The translations under genes and the position numbers were made by a program. From Bin55 sp963664665 (GTDB lineage Bacteria > Pseudomonadota > Gammaproteobacteria > Pseudomonadales > Azotimanducaceae), in contig CAXXMH010000004.1 in NCBI GenBank assembly GCA_963664665.2, positions 434,001-498,000 of the forward strand: a stretch of 64,000 nt of DNA. The letters are read 5' to 3'. Each line of letters opens with the position of its first letter. The stretch's first letter is position 1. The notes beneath the pieces are model-generated. The model was not told the origin of the DNA and made no database searches. It saw only the letters and a program-made list of their open reading frames with translations. Shown here piece after piece: positions 26,845-35,751 of this stretch.

Positions 26845-28275
26845 TTACGCTTGTTTTCGATTCGCAAGTGTTGCGAGATTCTGCTCGTGCGTGTCTTTCG
26901 GGATTCGGAAGTACATCAGCAGCACGATGGCAGCGGCGTGTAATCCGCAGTAAATTGGCAAGAACAGTGTCGTCAAGAGAACGCGATGTTCTCGTGTCAT
27001 GTCATCCGCCGTTACAAACGACTCCATGCCAACGACGGTTACGATAATTCCGGCGAGGAAGATGCCGCCCGCCGACATGGCTTTTCCAGCGAAGCCACGA
27101 GTCGCATAGAACAATCCTTCTGCTCGACGACTGGTATCGACTTCGCTATCTTCGACCACATCCGCCATCATTGAATCAAGCATGACACCGTTAATGATGA
27201 GGCAGACTACTTCAACAACGATAAAGAAGCTATAGAGGAACAAGGACGTCCAGCTTCCCATTTCCGGCCAAATATCTGCCAAAAACAATACGTAAGGTAT
27301 CGGTGTGAGCAGGATGAAACAAGAGATGGCAAGTATTGCGATCTGACGCTTACTGAATTTATCGCCTAGGTAAGGGATGGTCACAATTGATATGAGCGGA
27401 GCCATGATGACGAATACGCCCGTCATGGCTATCTGTTCCCCCGTGAACCCGAAGAAATAGTTCGTGTTATAGAGGTACAGTGCAGCAAGCAGGCCGCCTG
27501 CGATGCCGGTCAGCAAGCCATTGAAGAAGAGAACCGCGAAATTCTTGTTTGAAAGGGATTGTGCGAGCTCCTGAGTTGCGTGAACCAAAACAGCCCAAAT
27601 GTTATTGTCGATGTGGCTCTTTTCCGGACGAGGGAGTGCGGCGAAATACCTCTGGGTTCCGAGCGATGAAACCAGGATCGCGATCGCGATGAGTGTTGCG
27701 CCTACCCACGCATAGATCGCGTACCCGGTATGTACTGACATCCCGTAATGCCCGACCCATAAGAAGAAATTGATCGTGTGGAGACCATTACCGCCCATCC
27801 AACCGAACGCATGCCGAAGCGATAGCCATCGACTACGACGTTCATACTGCGACTCTAGTTCCGGTAACTGCGCGGCAGACGGCACTTCTACCAACGTCGT
27901 CGAAGTGCGAATCAGGATTGCGAAGACCAGCACGTACCAGAACTTTGATTCGTCCGTCAACTCCATGACTGGATTGAACATTCCCCAAAACGTTAGCGGT
28001 AACAGAATCAACGCCGCATACATGAAAGGGTGTCGACGACCTAATCGAGAAGAAGTCTTGTCAGACCAGTGTCCAAGGACGAGGTCACTCACCGCATCCC
28101 AGATCATGGCTATACCAAGCGCGCTTGCTGCGACGTAACCAGGCATCCCGAGCACTTGGGTTGTGAATGGCAGAAGCAGGTAGCTGAACGCGTTGTTCTT
28201 GATGCCGAACGCAAGCGAGGCGGAACCGTAGTACCAGAGAAGTGGATTGCGCTCCGGGGGTAGCAGTGAGCTCAT
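26845..28275 (-). CDS. GPH-type (MFS_2) sugar:cation symporter
   Basis: 476 residues, about 12 helices. The N-terminal half has IWDAVSDLVLGHWSDKTSSRLGRRHPFM, the D-x-x-x-D plus R-x-G-R-R-H pattern of the glycoside-pentoside-hexuronide family (MelB relatives). VEVPSAAQLPEL and DVVEDSEVDTSRRAEG are also family landmarks. It imports a glycoside or related small molecule with Na+ or H+. No glycosidase is adjacent, so the substrate is open. Confidence 0.85.
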   Translation of the reverse strand: MSSLLPPERNPLLWYYGSASLAFGIKNNAFSYLLLPFTTQVLGMPGYVAASALGIAMIWDAVSDLVLGHWSDKTSSRLGRRHPFMYAALILLPLTFWGMFNPVMELTDESKFWYVLVFAILIRTSTTLVEVPSAAQLPELESQYERRSRWLSLRHAFGWMGGNGLHTINFFLWVGHYGMSVHTGYAIYAWVGATLIAIAILVSSLGTQRYFAALPRPEKSHIDNNIWAVLVHATQELAQSLSNKNFAVLFFNGLLTGIAGGLLAALYLYNTNYFFGFTGEQIAMTGVFVIMAPLISIVTIPYLGDKFSKRQIAILAISCFILLTPIPYVLFLADIWPEMGSWTSLFLYSFFIVVEVVCLIINGVMLDSMMADVVEDSEVDTSRRAEGLFYATRGFAGKAMSAGGIFLAGIIVTVVGMESFVTADDMTREHRVLLTTLFLPIYCGLHAAAIVLLMYFRIPKDTHEQNLATLANRKQA

Positions 28276-28411
28276 ATATAACCGTTGGCAGAATCAGTAG
28301 TCGCTGTTCCAGACGGTGTCAACGCTACGTATCCTGCATTATGCGAATCGTCTAGGTACTAGCTAAATGAACGAGCCAAATCGAGAGATACCTCTCAGAA
28401 GAGTAGGCTGA

Positions 28412-29773
28412 TTAGGGTTTGAACTCGCTGATGATCTCCGAGATAGACGCTTTTGCGTCCCCAAACAACATACGTGTGTTGGGTCCCATGAATAGCGGAT
28501 TGTCGACCCCTGAGAATCCTGACGCCATCGAACGTTTTAGTACAAACACCGTCTTGGCTTCGTCAACATTGATGATTGGCATGCCATATATCGGGCTGCC
28601 CTCGTCGTTTCGCGCTGAAGGATTTACAACGTCATTGGCTCCGATGACTACAGCGACATCGATCGCAGCAATTCGTGGATTGATGTCGTCCATTTCAACA
28701 AGCTGATCGTAGGACACGTTCGCTTCTGCGAGTAGCACGTTCATGTGACCTGGCATGCGACCTGCGACGGGATGAATGGCGTAGCTGACCTCGCAACCGT
28801 GGGCTTCAAGTAACTCGCCAAGTTCGCATACGACGTGTTGTGCTTGAGCGACCGCCATTCCATATCCAGGTACGAAGGTGACTGAGTTTGCGGCTTCAAG
28901 AATGAGATAGGCGTCGCCTGCGGAAATCGGCTTCACCTCGCCCTCGACTTTCGCGGCGGTTTTCACCGCGCCAAACCCGCTAAACAGTACATTGCCCAGA
29001 GAACGATTCATTGCCTTGCACATGATGTTCGTCAGGATGATGCCTGCGGCTCCGACCAACGAACCGGCGACAATCAGAATGATGTTGTTAATAGCAAATC
29101 CGGCTGCGCATGCAGCTAATCCGGAGTAACTGTTTAACAATGAGATCACGACCGGCATGTCAGCGCCACCAATCGGGATCACCACAAAGACGCCAAGAAT
29201 GAGCGCTAAACCGATGATGCCATACAAGTAAGGCGACTGCGCCGAAGGTTCGAGGCAAAACATGACCGCGCACGCGAGCAGAGCCAGCAACAACAGAGAA
29301 TTAACAATCCGCTGGCCATTGAAAACGATGGCTTTAGACGCCATCACTTCAGAGAGTTTGCCCCAGGCTACGACGCTACCGGCGAACGTGACCCCGCCGA
29401 TGATAACGGAGAGCGTGACGGTGATCGCAACAAAAAGTGCATGAGAGTCGAAGAGCGCGGCCCAGGCAACTAGAAGACTAGCTGCGCCACCAAACCCGTT
29501 AAACACCGCGACCATTTCAGGCATCGCAGTCATGGCTACGAGTCTAGCGGCAGCAGCGCCAATGACGATGCCTATTAAGGCTGAGATTGCTATCCAGTAC
29601 CAGGTAAGAATGCCTTCGGACAGCAGCGTCACAACTATGGCTATCAGCATTCCCAATGCTGATAGCAGATTTCCTCGCCTTGCTGATGCCGGATGACCGA
29701 GCATCTTGAGACCGAAGATGAATAGACCCGCAGCTACGATATATGCGGCGTTGATGAAGATTAGATTCAACAC
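28412..29773 (-). CDS. pntB: NAD(P) transhydrogenase subunit beta
   Basis: 453 residues, GTG start. The N-terminal half is membrane-embedded; the C-terminal NADP-binding domain III shows GYGMAVAQAQH, AGRMPGHMNVLLAEANV and GANDVVNP. With the alpha subunits it couples proton entry to hydride transfer from NADH to NADP+, supplying NADPH. It starts 12 bp after pntAB, as expected for a pnt operon. Confidence 0.95.
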   Translation of the reverse strand: MLNLIFINAAYIVAAGLFIFGLKMLGHPASARRGNLLSALGMLIAIVVTLLSEGILTWYWIAISALIGIVIGAAAARLVAMTAMPEMVAVFNGFGGAASLLVAWAALFDSHALFVAITVTLSVIIGGVTFAGSVVAWGKLSEVMASKAIVFNGQRIVNSLLLLALLACAVMFCLEPSAQSPYLYGIIGLALILGVFVVIPIGGADMPVVISLLNSYSGLAACAAGFAINNIILIVAGSLVGAAGIILTNIMCKAMNRSLGNVLFSGFGAVKTAAKVEGEVKPISAGDAYLILEAANSVTFVPGYGMAVAQAQHVVCELGELLEAHGCEVSYAIHPVAGRMPGHMNVLLAEANVSYDQLVEMDDINPRIAAIDVAVVIGANDVVNPSARNDEGSPIYGMPIINVDEAKTVFVLKRSMASGFSGVDNPLFMGPNTRMLFGDAKASISEIISEFKP

Positions 29774-29785
29774 GGGTCGTTTAGG

Positions 29786-30088
29786 CTATTCGTCTGATTT
29801 ATCGGTGCGAGATCTGAACATACCTAACATCCGGTCAGTGACTAGGTATCCGCCGACAACGTTAATCGTGGCGAATACAACTGCAGCGGCGCCGAGCCAC
29901 GTTGCTAATGTCGTGCTTTCGCCGCTTCCTGCGGCGAGTAGCGCACCAACGATAGTGATCCCGGATATCGCGTTAGCTCCGGACATTAACGGTGTGTGAA
30001 GCGTTGCAGGAACCTTCGAGATCAGTTCAAACCCAAGGTATATCGCTAGTACCAAAATGAGCGCTAGGTAAACGAACGTCAGGTCCAT
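29786..30088 (-). CDS. pntAB: NAD(P) transhydrogenase subunit alpha, membrane part
   Basis: 100 residues with three to four helices; VPATLHTPLMSGANAISGI is the conserved segment of the alpha membrane part. In organisms with a split alpha subunit it is a separate small gene, as here. The MITE-like element upstream now separates it from pntAA by about 250 bp, whereas the reconstructed ancestral gap was 4 bp. The original AAGGGG ribosome site remains on its own side of the insertion. Confidence 0.93.
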   Translation of the reverse strand: MDLTFVYLALILVLAIYLGFELISKVPATLHTPLMSGANAISGITIVGALLAAGSGESTTLATWLGAAAVVFATINVVGGYLVTDRMLGMFRSRTDKSDE

Positions 30089-30121
30089 TACGTTAATCCA
30101 TCCCCTTGAGTCTTTCGTTTA

Positions 30122-30352
30122 GGGAATTATTGAGCAGACTACCCAAGAGTAGTCTCGCTCACATTTTCACGGTTCGTCGGATAACCTAACAACAGTTCAA
30201 CCCTCGCCGTGCAGCTGCGCCAATCGCGGACGCCGGGAAGCGGTTCGTCGTGCTTCCATCTGGTGAAATTATACTAATGTACATGGGTATTTGTTCACTT
30301 TTACATGTTTGGATAGGCCGTTTTTCGCCGGGTAGTCTACTCAATAATTCCC
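30122..30352. mobile_element. MITE-like element (231 bp) between pntAA and pntAB
   Basis: Ends are 23-bp inverted repeats (30122-30144 and 30330-30352, GGGAATTATTGAG... / ...CTCAATAATTCCC) with one mismatch. They are bracketed by perfect 8-bp direct repeats TTCGTTTA at 30114-30121 and 30353-30360. The interior has no coding potential for a transposase, so it needs one in trans. A subterminal stem AGACTAC/GTAGTCT lies at the left end. GGG ends and 8-bp duplications recall IS1595-like elements, which is a guess. The right repeat supplies the last codons and the stop of pntAA. I saw no second copy in the window. Confidence 0.85.
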
Positions 30353-31462
30353 TTCGTTTACAACCTTGCCATCACGCACAACAACTGAAGCGTGAAGGAT
30401 CTCGTCATCGCCTTCCAGGTTCACAGTACCTGGCTGGTCCGTCATAAATTCACTCAGATATTCGAAAAGATTGGATGCGTACATCTCACTTGCGTGACCC
30501 GCGACTTGTGAAGGCAAATTACCCATCCCAATGATCTTGACTCCGTTGAGGTCGACAATCTCGTCCAATTCGGATCCTTCAACATTGCCGCCGCTTTCTA
30601 CGGCCATATCGATCACCACGCTCGTAGGTTGCATTGCCTTGACCATATCGAGCGATACGATCTGAGGAGCAGGGCGACCGAAAACTTGCGCTGTTGTAAT
30701 GACGATATCAGAACGTGCAATCGCGTCAGCCATACCTTGGCGCTGAAGCTCCTCTTGGTCGGCGGTGAGTTCTCTCGCATAGCCTTGTTCAGTCTGCCCA
30801 AGGTCACCCAGGTCGATTTCGAGAAAACGAGCACCTAGACTCTGTACTTCTTCCTTGACGACAGGACGTGTGTCGAATGCTTCTATTCGAGCGCCTAAAC
30901 GATGAGCTGTAGCAATAGCCTGGAGTCCTGCGACACCAGCGCCAATGATGAACACGCGTGCAGGCGAAAGCGTGCCAGCTGGTGTCATCATCAACGGGAA
31001 AATTCGAGGAAGATGAAACGCTGCGACGACCACGGCGGCGTAGCCCGCGAGACTCGCTTGCGATGACAGTCCGTCGAGCTTCTGAGCTCGGGTGCTTCGA
31101 GGCACCATATCGAGCGATATCGCGTTGACGCTTCGGTTTACAAACGCAGAGACAGTGGCTTCAAAACGAAACGGATCTAGGAATCCAAGATAAGTTGAGC
31201 CTTCGGGATACCAGGAAATCATCTCAGGTGATGGCGGTCGAACGCCAAGCACGATGTCGGCGTAACGAAGGGCTTCATCTGCGTATTCCGATAGTGTCGC
31301 ACCAGCTTCTTCATATGCGACATCAGTGAAACCAGCTTCTTCACCACAACCGGTCTGGACGGTAACTTCGAAGCCCGAGTCTGTCAGTTTTTGAACTATA
31401 TGGGGCACCAACGCAACGCGTTTTTCCCCAGGCCAAGTTTCCTTGGTCGTGACTATCCGCAT
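30341..31462 (-). CDS. pntAA: NAD(P) transhydrogenase subunit alpha, NAD-binding part (3' end rewritten by insertion)
   Basis: 373 residues. It has the alanine dehydrogenase/PntA fold: KETWPGEKRVALVP at the N-terminus, VFIIGAGVAGLQAIATA as NAD-binding loop, and the mobile loop near residues 230-240. It oxidises NADH in the transhydrogenase. The frame now ends V-V-N-E-G-N-Y-stop, where G-N-Y-stop is read from the inverted repeat of the inserted element. Removing the element and one 8-bp repeat restores an ending V-V-N-E-R-L-K-G-M-D-stop (stop at 30093-30095) just before pntAB. The catalytic domain is untouched, so the protein is probably active. Confidence 0.93.
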   Translation of the reverse strand: MRIVTTKETWPGEKRVALVPHIVQKLTDSGFEVTVQTGCGEEAGFTDVAYEEAGATLSEYADEALRYADIVLGVRPPSPEMISWYPEGSTYLGFLDPFRFEATVSAFVNRSVNAISLDMVPRSTRAQKLDGLSSQASLAGYAAVVVAAFHLPRIFPLMMTPAGTLSPARVFIIGAGVAGLQAIATAHRLGARIEAFDTRPVVKEEVQSLGARFLEIDLGDLGQTEQGYARELTADQEELQRQGMADAIARSDIVITTAQVFGRPAPQIVSLDMVKAMQPTSVVIDMAVESGGNVEGSELDEIVDLNGVKIIGMGNLPSQVAGHASEMYASNLFEYLSEFMTDQPGTVNLEGDDEILHASVVVRDGKVVNEGNY

Positions 31463-31701
31463 CGGGAGAGTAATAACGTGTAGAACTAGAAATGCGGAAG
31501 ATCAAACGCTCAATTTACGTAGGTCTGTCCGCACGGCGCATTTTACGAGTGCCAGAACCTTATCGATTGTTCCTAGTTACGGGCGTGTGTTCTAGGCGTG
31601 TTAATACAAGTAGATGACCTGTTGGCATATGCGGTCGTGAATCAACGCTACAGTGCCGAGGAAGAACGATTCACCGATTCGCAGCGGAGCGTGTCGCTCA
31701 T

Positions 31702-33696
31702 TCATTCGTTTGCGGTAGCTTCCGCGAAATCGGCGAACCGCTGAAAGTGACTGCCTTCTCGATTAGCCAGCTCAACAGGCGAACCTGTCTCGATGATCCT
31801 GCCTTGTTCAAGAAAGAGAACACGATCGGCGCGTTCAATGGTGCGAATGCGGTGCGCGATTACGATATTGAGCCGCGCGTGCGATGACTCGAGCGCGTCC
31901 AACAGCATGCGTTCATTCGCCGGATCGAGCGCGGCGGTGGGTTCATCAAGAATCAAGATGTGCGCATCGTGCAGCATTCCCCGCGCGATGCTGAGGCGTT
32001 GTTTCTGTCCAGTGGATAAGGTTCCACCACCACGGCCAATCATCGAATCGAATCCGCTCGGCATTTCCATAACGAAGTCGAGCGCACCAACCAACCTACA
32101 TGCCTGCGTCATCTCGGCTAAGGTCGCGTCCGGCTTGGCGACTCGAAGATTAGCAGCGACAGTGTCAGTCAACAGTTGATGCTCTTGAAACACATACGCA
32201 ACATTCTCACGGGCCAATTGCGCATCGTATCTCGCTAGATCAACTCCGTTGAGCAACACTCTGCCTTCGGTCGGTTCCAAGAATTTTGGGATCATGTACG
32301 CGAGCGTAGTCTTTCCAGCACCACTAGGACCTACGATCGCGATGGTCTCGCCTGCGCTAGCTTCGAAACTCACGTCTGACAGTACGCGTCGACCGTCCGG
32401 GTATTGAAATCCGACGTGCTCGAAACGCAACGTCAAATCCTGATCGATAGGATCAATTCGGGAATATTCGTTAGAGTGACGCGTTTCCTCTACGTTGTGA
32501 TCCATCGCGAAAAACACCCGGCGAGCGGCAGCAGCGTTATCTTGTTGGTCAATCCAGATTCGACCGAACTGCATGGAGGTCTCATATAGCAAGCTATACA
32601 TACGAATTACGACTGGAGCGTCTCCAAGCGTGAGATCGCCACTCACAATCCCTGAGAAAATCACCCAAAATCCTGCGGTCGCAAACACCAAGTGAACGTT
32701 CTCGGCAATCCACTCAACGACGTTCGTGACCCAAACTAACAGCAAACTCTGATGAAAGGATTCCCGACTCGCGGCAGCGAATTGCTCTCTTTGTCGATCC
32801 GTACTGCCGAGGCTTTGCACAGCGCCAACATGCTTCAGACCTTCCTCTACTTCGTTTGTCGTCGCGCTTCCCGAAGCTCGGCTCGCCTGACTGATTCGAC
32901 GCGCCCACTGCGCGAGTGGCGATGTTGCCAAGAGTGTGAGTCCAACGGCAGAAAAACCAATCCAGACTAATGCTGGCGCAACGCCGCCGTACACAGCTGA
33001 CAAGACCCATAAGTTGGCGCCAACACTGACCACCATGGCAAGCGGATTCAGCGTCAACGCATGACAGATCGCGGCGATTGACGGTGCATCATGAATGACG
33101 CGAAACAAGGCATCGCCAGTTCGCTGCAGATTCAAGGTGGTCATGGATTGACGCGAAAGCCGTCCGAACGTTCTGCGTCTAACGTGATGGGTAATCCGTT
33201 GCGAAAGCCGGATCGCGATACAGAGGTCCAGTAGGCCAACGAGGCCTTGAGCCGTGCTGTAACCCGCGCTGATCTTATTTTCGGAGCGCGTTGCGACGTC
33301 TGCGCCTTCCGCTAGGTTCGCGTCTAAGAACGTGTTGCCCGAATAGCCAACGAACATGAACAGAAATCCAAGTGACACTAGCGCATATGTCGTGATCGTC
33401 AGCGGCTCCATCCCCGTCGCAAAGTCGAGGAACGGTTTCATGAAGACGGGAAATAAGAGACCGTCCGCGCCGGCTTCAATCGGCTGTTGCATCACGCCAT
33501 GGTCGACGACAATCTTTAGAAACCACGGCACAATCAAACCCAGTGCGTAGATGAGAACCATGAGTCCTACGCGACTCGCGAATAAGCGACGCTGCGGCCA
33601 AAGGAAACTGAGGGATCGCTTGAATAGCGCGATGACATCGCCGGTCGCTAACGCTGATTTGACGTCAAGGCGGTCGTGAAATTTAGCGTTAGGCAT
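31702..33696 (-). CDS. ABC exporter half-transporter (second of a pair)
   Basis: 664 residues from the ATG at 33696; the frame is open 11 codons further upstream, but this ATG gives the compact 8-bp overlap (ATGCCTAA) with the preceding gene. It has an N-terminal six-helix exporter domain followed by an ATPase: Walker A GPSGAGKT (Lys near 462), signature LSTGQKQRLSIARG, Walker B ILILDEPTAALD, H-loop IAHR. The catalytic Glu is present. It probably forms a heterodimer with the upstream gene product. The cargo is unknown. Confidence 0.85.
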   Translation of the reverse strand: MPNAKFHDRLDVKSALATGDVIALFKRSLSFLWPQRRLFASRVGLMVLIYALGLIVPWFLKIVVDHGVMQQPIEAGADGLLFPVFMKPFLDFATGMEPLTITTYALVSLGFLFMFVGYSGNTFLDANLAEGADVATRSENKISAGYSTAQGLVGLLDLCIAIRLSQRITHHVRRRTFGRLSRQSMTTLNLQRTGDALFRVIHDAPSIAAICHALTLNPLAMVVSVGANLWVLSAVYGGVAPALVWIGFSAVGLTLLATSPLAQWARRISQASRASGSATTNEVEEGLKHVGAVQSLGSTDRQREQFAAASRESFHQSLLLVWVTNVVEWIAENVHLVFATAGFWVIFSGIVSGDLTLGDAPVVIRMYSLLYETSMQFGRIWIDQQDNAAAARRVFFAMDHNVEETRHSNEYSRIDPIDQDLTLRFEHVGFQYPDGRRVLSDVSFEASAGETIAIVGPSGAGKTTLAYMIPKFLEPTEGRVLLNGVDLARYDAQLARENVAYVFQEHQLLTDTVAANLRVAKPDATLAEMTQACRLVGALDFVMEMPSGFDSMIGRGGGTLSTGQKQRLSIARGMLHDAHILILDEPTAALDPANERMLLDALESSHARLNIVIAHRIRTIERADRVLFLEQGRIIETGSPVELANREGSHFQRFADFAEATANE

Positions 33697-35623
33697 GACT
33701 TGACGTAGTCGTCGCAGCGAACTCGGCATACCGACCCTGACTCGCCACCAATGCTTCGTGTGTGCCAGCTTCGATTACTTTGCCATCACCGAGAAAGGCT
33801 ATTTGGTCGGCATCTCTGATCGTCGACATGCGATGTGTAATGATGAAGACGACTCGACCGTGTGCCCAGTCTTTGAGATTTGCTAGGACTTGGCGTTCCG
33901 TCTCTGCGTCGAGCGACGCAGTAGGTTCGTCTAGTACCAATATTGGCGCGTTCCGCGTGAGCGCGCGTGCGATAGACAGTCGTTGTTTCTGACCAACCGA
34001 AAGCAGTGCACCGCCGATTCCCAATTCAGTCTCGAATCCATCTGGCAATGCTTCAGTAAATTCAAGCGCACACGCCACTGATGCCGCTTGCCGAATTGCT
34101 TGGTCGGTGGCATCCGGAGTTGCATAACGCAAGTTGTCTGCGATCGAAACGGGGAAGAGCACGTTCTCCTGAAGTGCAATCGCGACAGCTGAACGGATGT
34201 CATTGACCAGCATCGACGACACGCTTATTCCATTAATCCGAACGCTACCTTCGTCGGGATCAAACAGACGCAAGAGCAATGACATAGCGGTCGATTTACC
34301 CGCGCCGGACGCGCCAACCAATGCAGTGACCTCACCGGCTCGCGCGGCGAGATCAAATCCGTCGAGCACTAACTTTTTGGGTTCGTAGCTAAAGCGTACG
34401 CCGTCAAACTTCACGTCCCGAACAACCGATGGGAATTCGATCGGATCAGCGGGATCACGTACTTCTGGTTGTTGTGCCAATAGCCAAAACGCTCGCCCTA
34501 GTCCGACTGCCATGTCTTGTGCAAAGCACCAAAGTCGTACGAGACTTTGAAAGTTGAACGAGAACGCTTCGATCGAGCCTCTTCTGGCTTGATGTGCGGC
34601 GATCGTCCAGTGAGTGACCGACATTCCAAATAGAACCAACAGCGACGCGCCGAATACGATCTCCCCGTTTAAGACGAACTGGGTCGCAACGTAATCGGTT
34701 GTAAATAGCGTTATCGCAAGTAGGAACGCGGCTGCAACCTTCAAAGTAGCGAAGTCACGGCGAAGCGCAAAGGCGGTGTCTAGCGCAATACTGGACTCAT
34801 GCTGAAATCGCTCAAGATTAGCACCCTCATACCTGTATGCCTTGATCGCTTGTATACTCTGAAACGTCTCTTGTACTCGAGTGAATAAAGCAGCATTCGC
34901 ACGTCGTGCCGCTTGGCTCCATGAACGCAATCTTGGCGTGTACCAAACGGTCAGCACTAGAACCGTGACGCTCGCGATGAACAATAAAAACGCGAACCAA
35001 GGACTGAAAAGCACCGCGATTGTCAATTGCAGAACTAACGTCATGACTGCGATGATCGGCTGTACAACGATGTTGTCGACCACCGCAGTCACCATAGCAC
35101 TGTCTTGAAACACGCGGTAGATGCCATCGCCAGCTGCTGTCGTAAAATGAAACCGCAAGCTCAATTCCTCCGCGTTTCGCACCATGTCGACACGCAACGC
35201 TTGGTTAACGCGTTGCAGAATCCACGTCTTGTACATGGCGATCAGCGTAAATACACTCGTGGTCAGTACGATGATTACGGCCGATACGATGAGGAATCGA
35301 AATAGGATTTCTTGCCGTGCGCTTTCCGACAAACTGACGACGTCCACGAAGTCAGCTGTGGGAAGGAACATCACCGACGCCTGGGCATGCGAGAGCGGTT
35401 CCTCGTTACCTACCGAATCCCAAAGAATGTCGACGCTGAGAAAACCGACCGCCGTCGCGAAGCCGATCATGCCGACACTCAGCGCAAGTAACGCGAGAAA
35501 GTGCCTAAGTTGCGCGTAGATGTAAGGCCAAGTCGAGAAATAGATTCGACCTAACCCCTTGAGATCCAAGCGCAACGCTTCAAATTCAGCTGGCGGCGTT
35601 GCGCTGGGGAATGTTTGATTCAA
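33689..35623 (-). CDS. ABC exporter half-transporter (first of a pair)
   Basis: 644 residues, TTG start. A six-helix exporter domain is followed by an ATPase with Walker A GASGAGKS (Lys443), signature LSVGQKQRLSIARA, Walker B ILVLDEPTASLD and ITHR. Both members of the pair keep the Walker B Glu, so both ATP sites may be active. The pair differ in their N-termini and linker regions, as in MdlAB- or TmrAB-like heterodimers. It is co-transcribed with the downstream half-transporter. Confidence 0.85.
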   Translation of the reverse strand: MNQTFPSATPPAEFEALRLDLKGLGRIYFSTWPYIYAQLRHFLALLALSVGMIGFATAVGFLSVDILWDSVGNEEPLSHAQASVMFLPTADFVDVVSLSESARQEILFRFLIVSAVIIVLTTSVFTLIAMYKTWILQRVNQALRVDMVRNAEELSLRFHFTTAAGDGIYRVFQDSAMVTAVVDNIVVQPIIAVMTLVLQLTIAVLFSPWFAFLLFIASVTVLVLTVWYTPRLRSWSQAARRANAALFTRVQETFQSIQAIKAYRYEGANLERFQHESSIALDTAFALRRDFATLKVAAAFLLAITLFTTDYVATQFVLNGEIVFGASLLVLFGMSVTHWTIAAHQARRGSIEAFSFNFQSLVRLWCFAQDMAVGLGRAFWLLAQQPEVRDPADPIEFPSVVRDVKFDGVRFSYEPKKLVLDGFDLAARAGEVTALVGASGAGKSTAMSLLLRLFDPDEGSVRINGISVSSMLVNDIRSAVAIALQENVLFPVSIADNLRYATPDATDQAIRQAASVACALEFTEALPDGFETELGIGGALLSVGQKQRLSIARALTRNAPILVLDEPTASLDAETERQVLANLKDWAHGRVVFIITHRMSTIRDADQIAFLGDGKVIEAGTHEALVASQGRYAEFAATTTSSHA

Positions 35624-35673
35624 CGCTGGATTGCGTCTAATGTGAGCTGACTGCGTGCGCCACGATTAACGGC

Positions 35674-35700
35674 AGCCGGCATCTCAAAGAGATGCCGGCT
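35674..35700 (-). terminator. Hairpin after the TonB-dependent receptor gene
   Basis: Perfect 12-bp stem AGCCGGCATCTC / GAGATGCCGGCT around a 3-base AAA loop, 51 bp past the receptor stop and upstream of the ABC exporter genes. There is no T-run on either strand. It probably marks the end of the receptor transcript. Confidence 0.6.
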
Positions 35701-35751
35701 CGAATAAAAGTGAACGCGATTTTCCTCTTAGCGGGAAATCACGACTACGAT

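Noticed and set aside
31702..35623. Degenerate ABC signature motifs (LSTGQ, LSVGQ) as a sign of an inactive site
   Set aside because: The third position varies in active exporters, and both subunits keep the Walker B Glu and the H-loop His.
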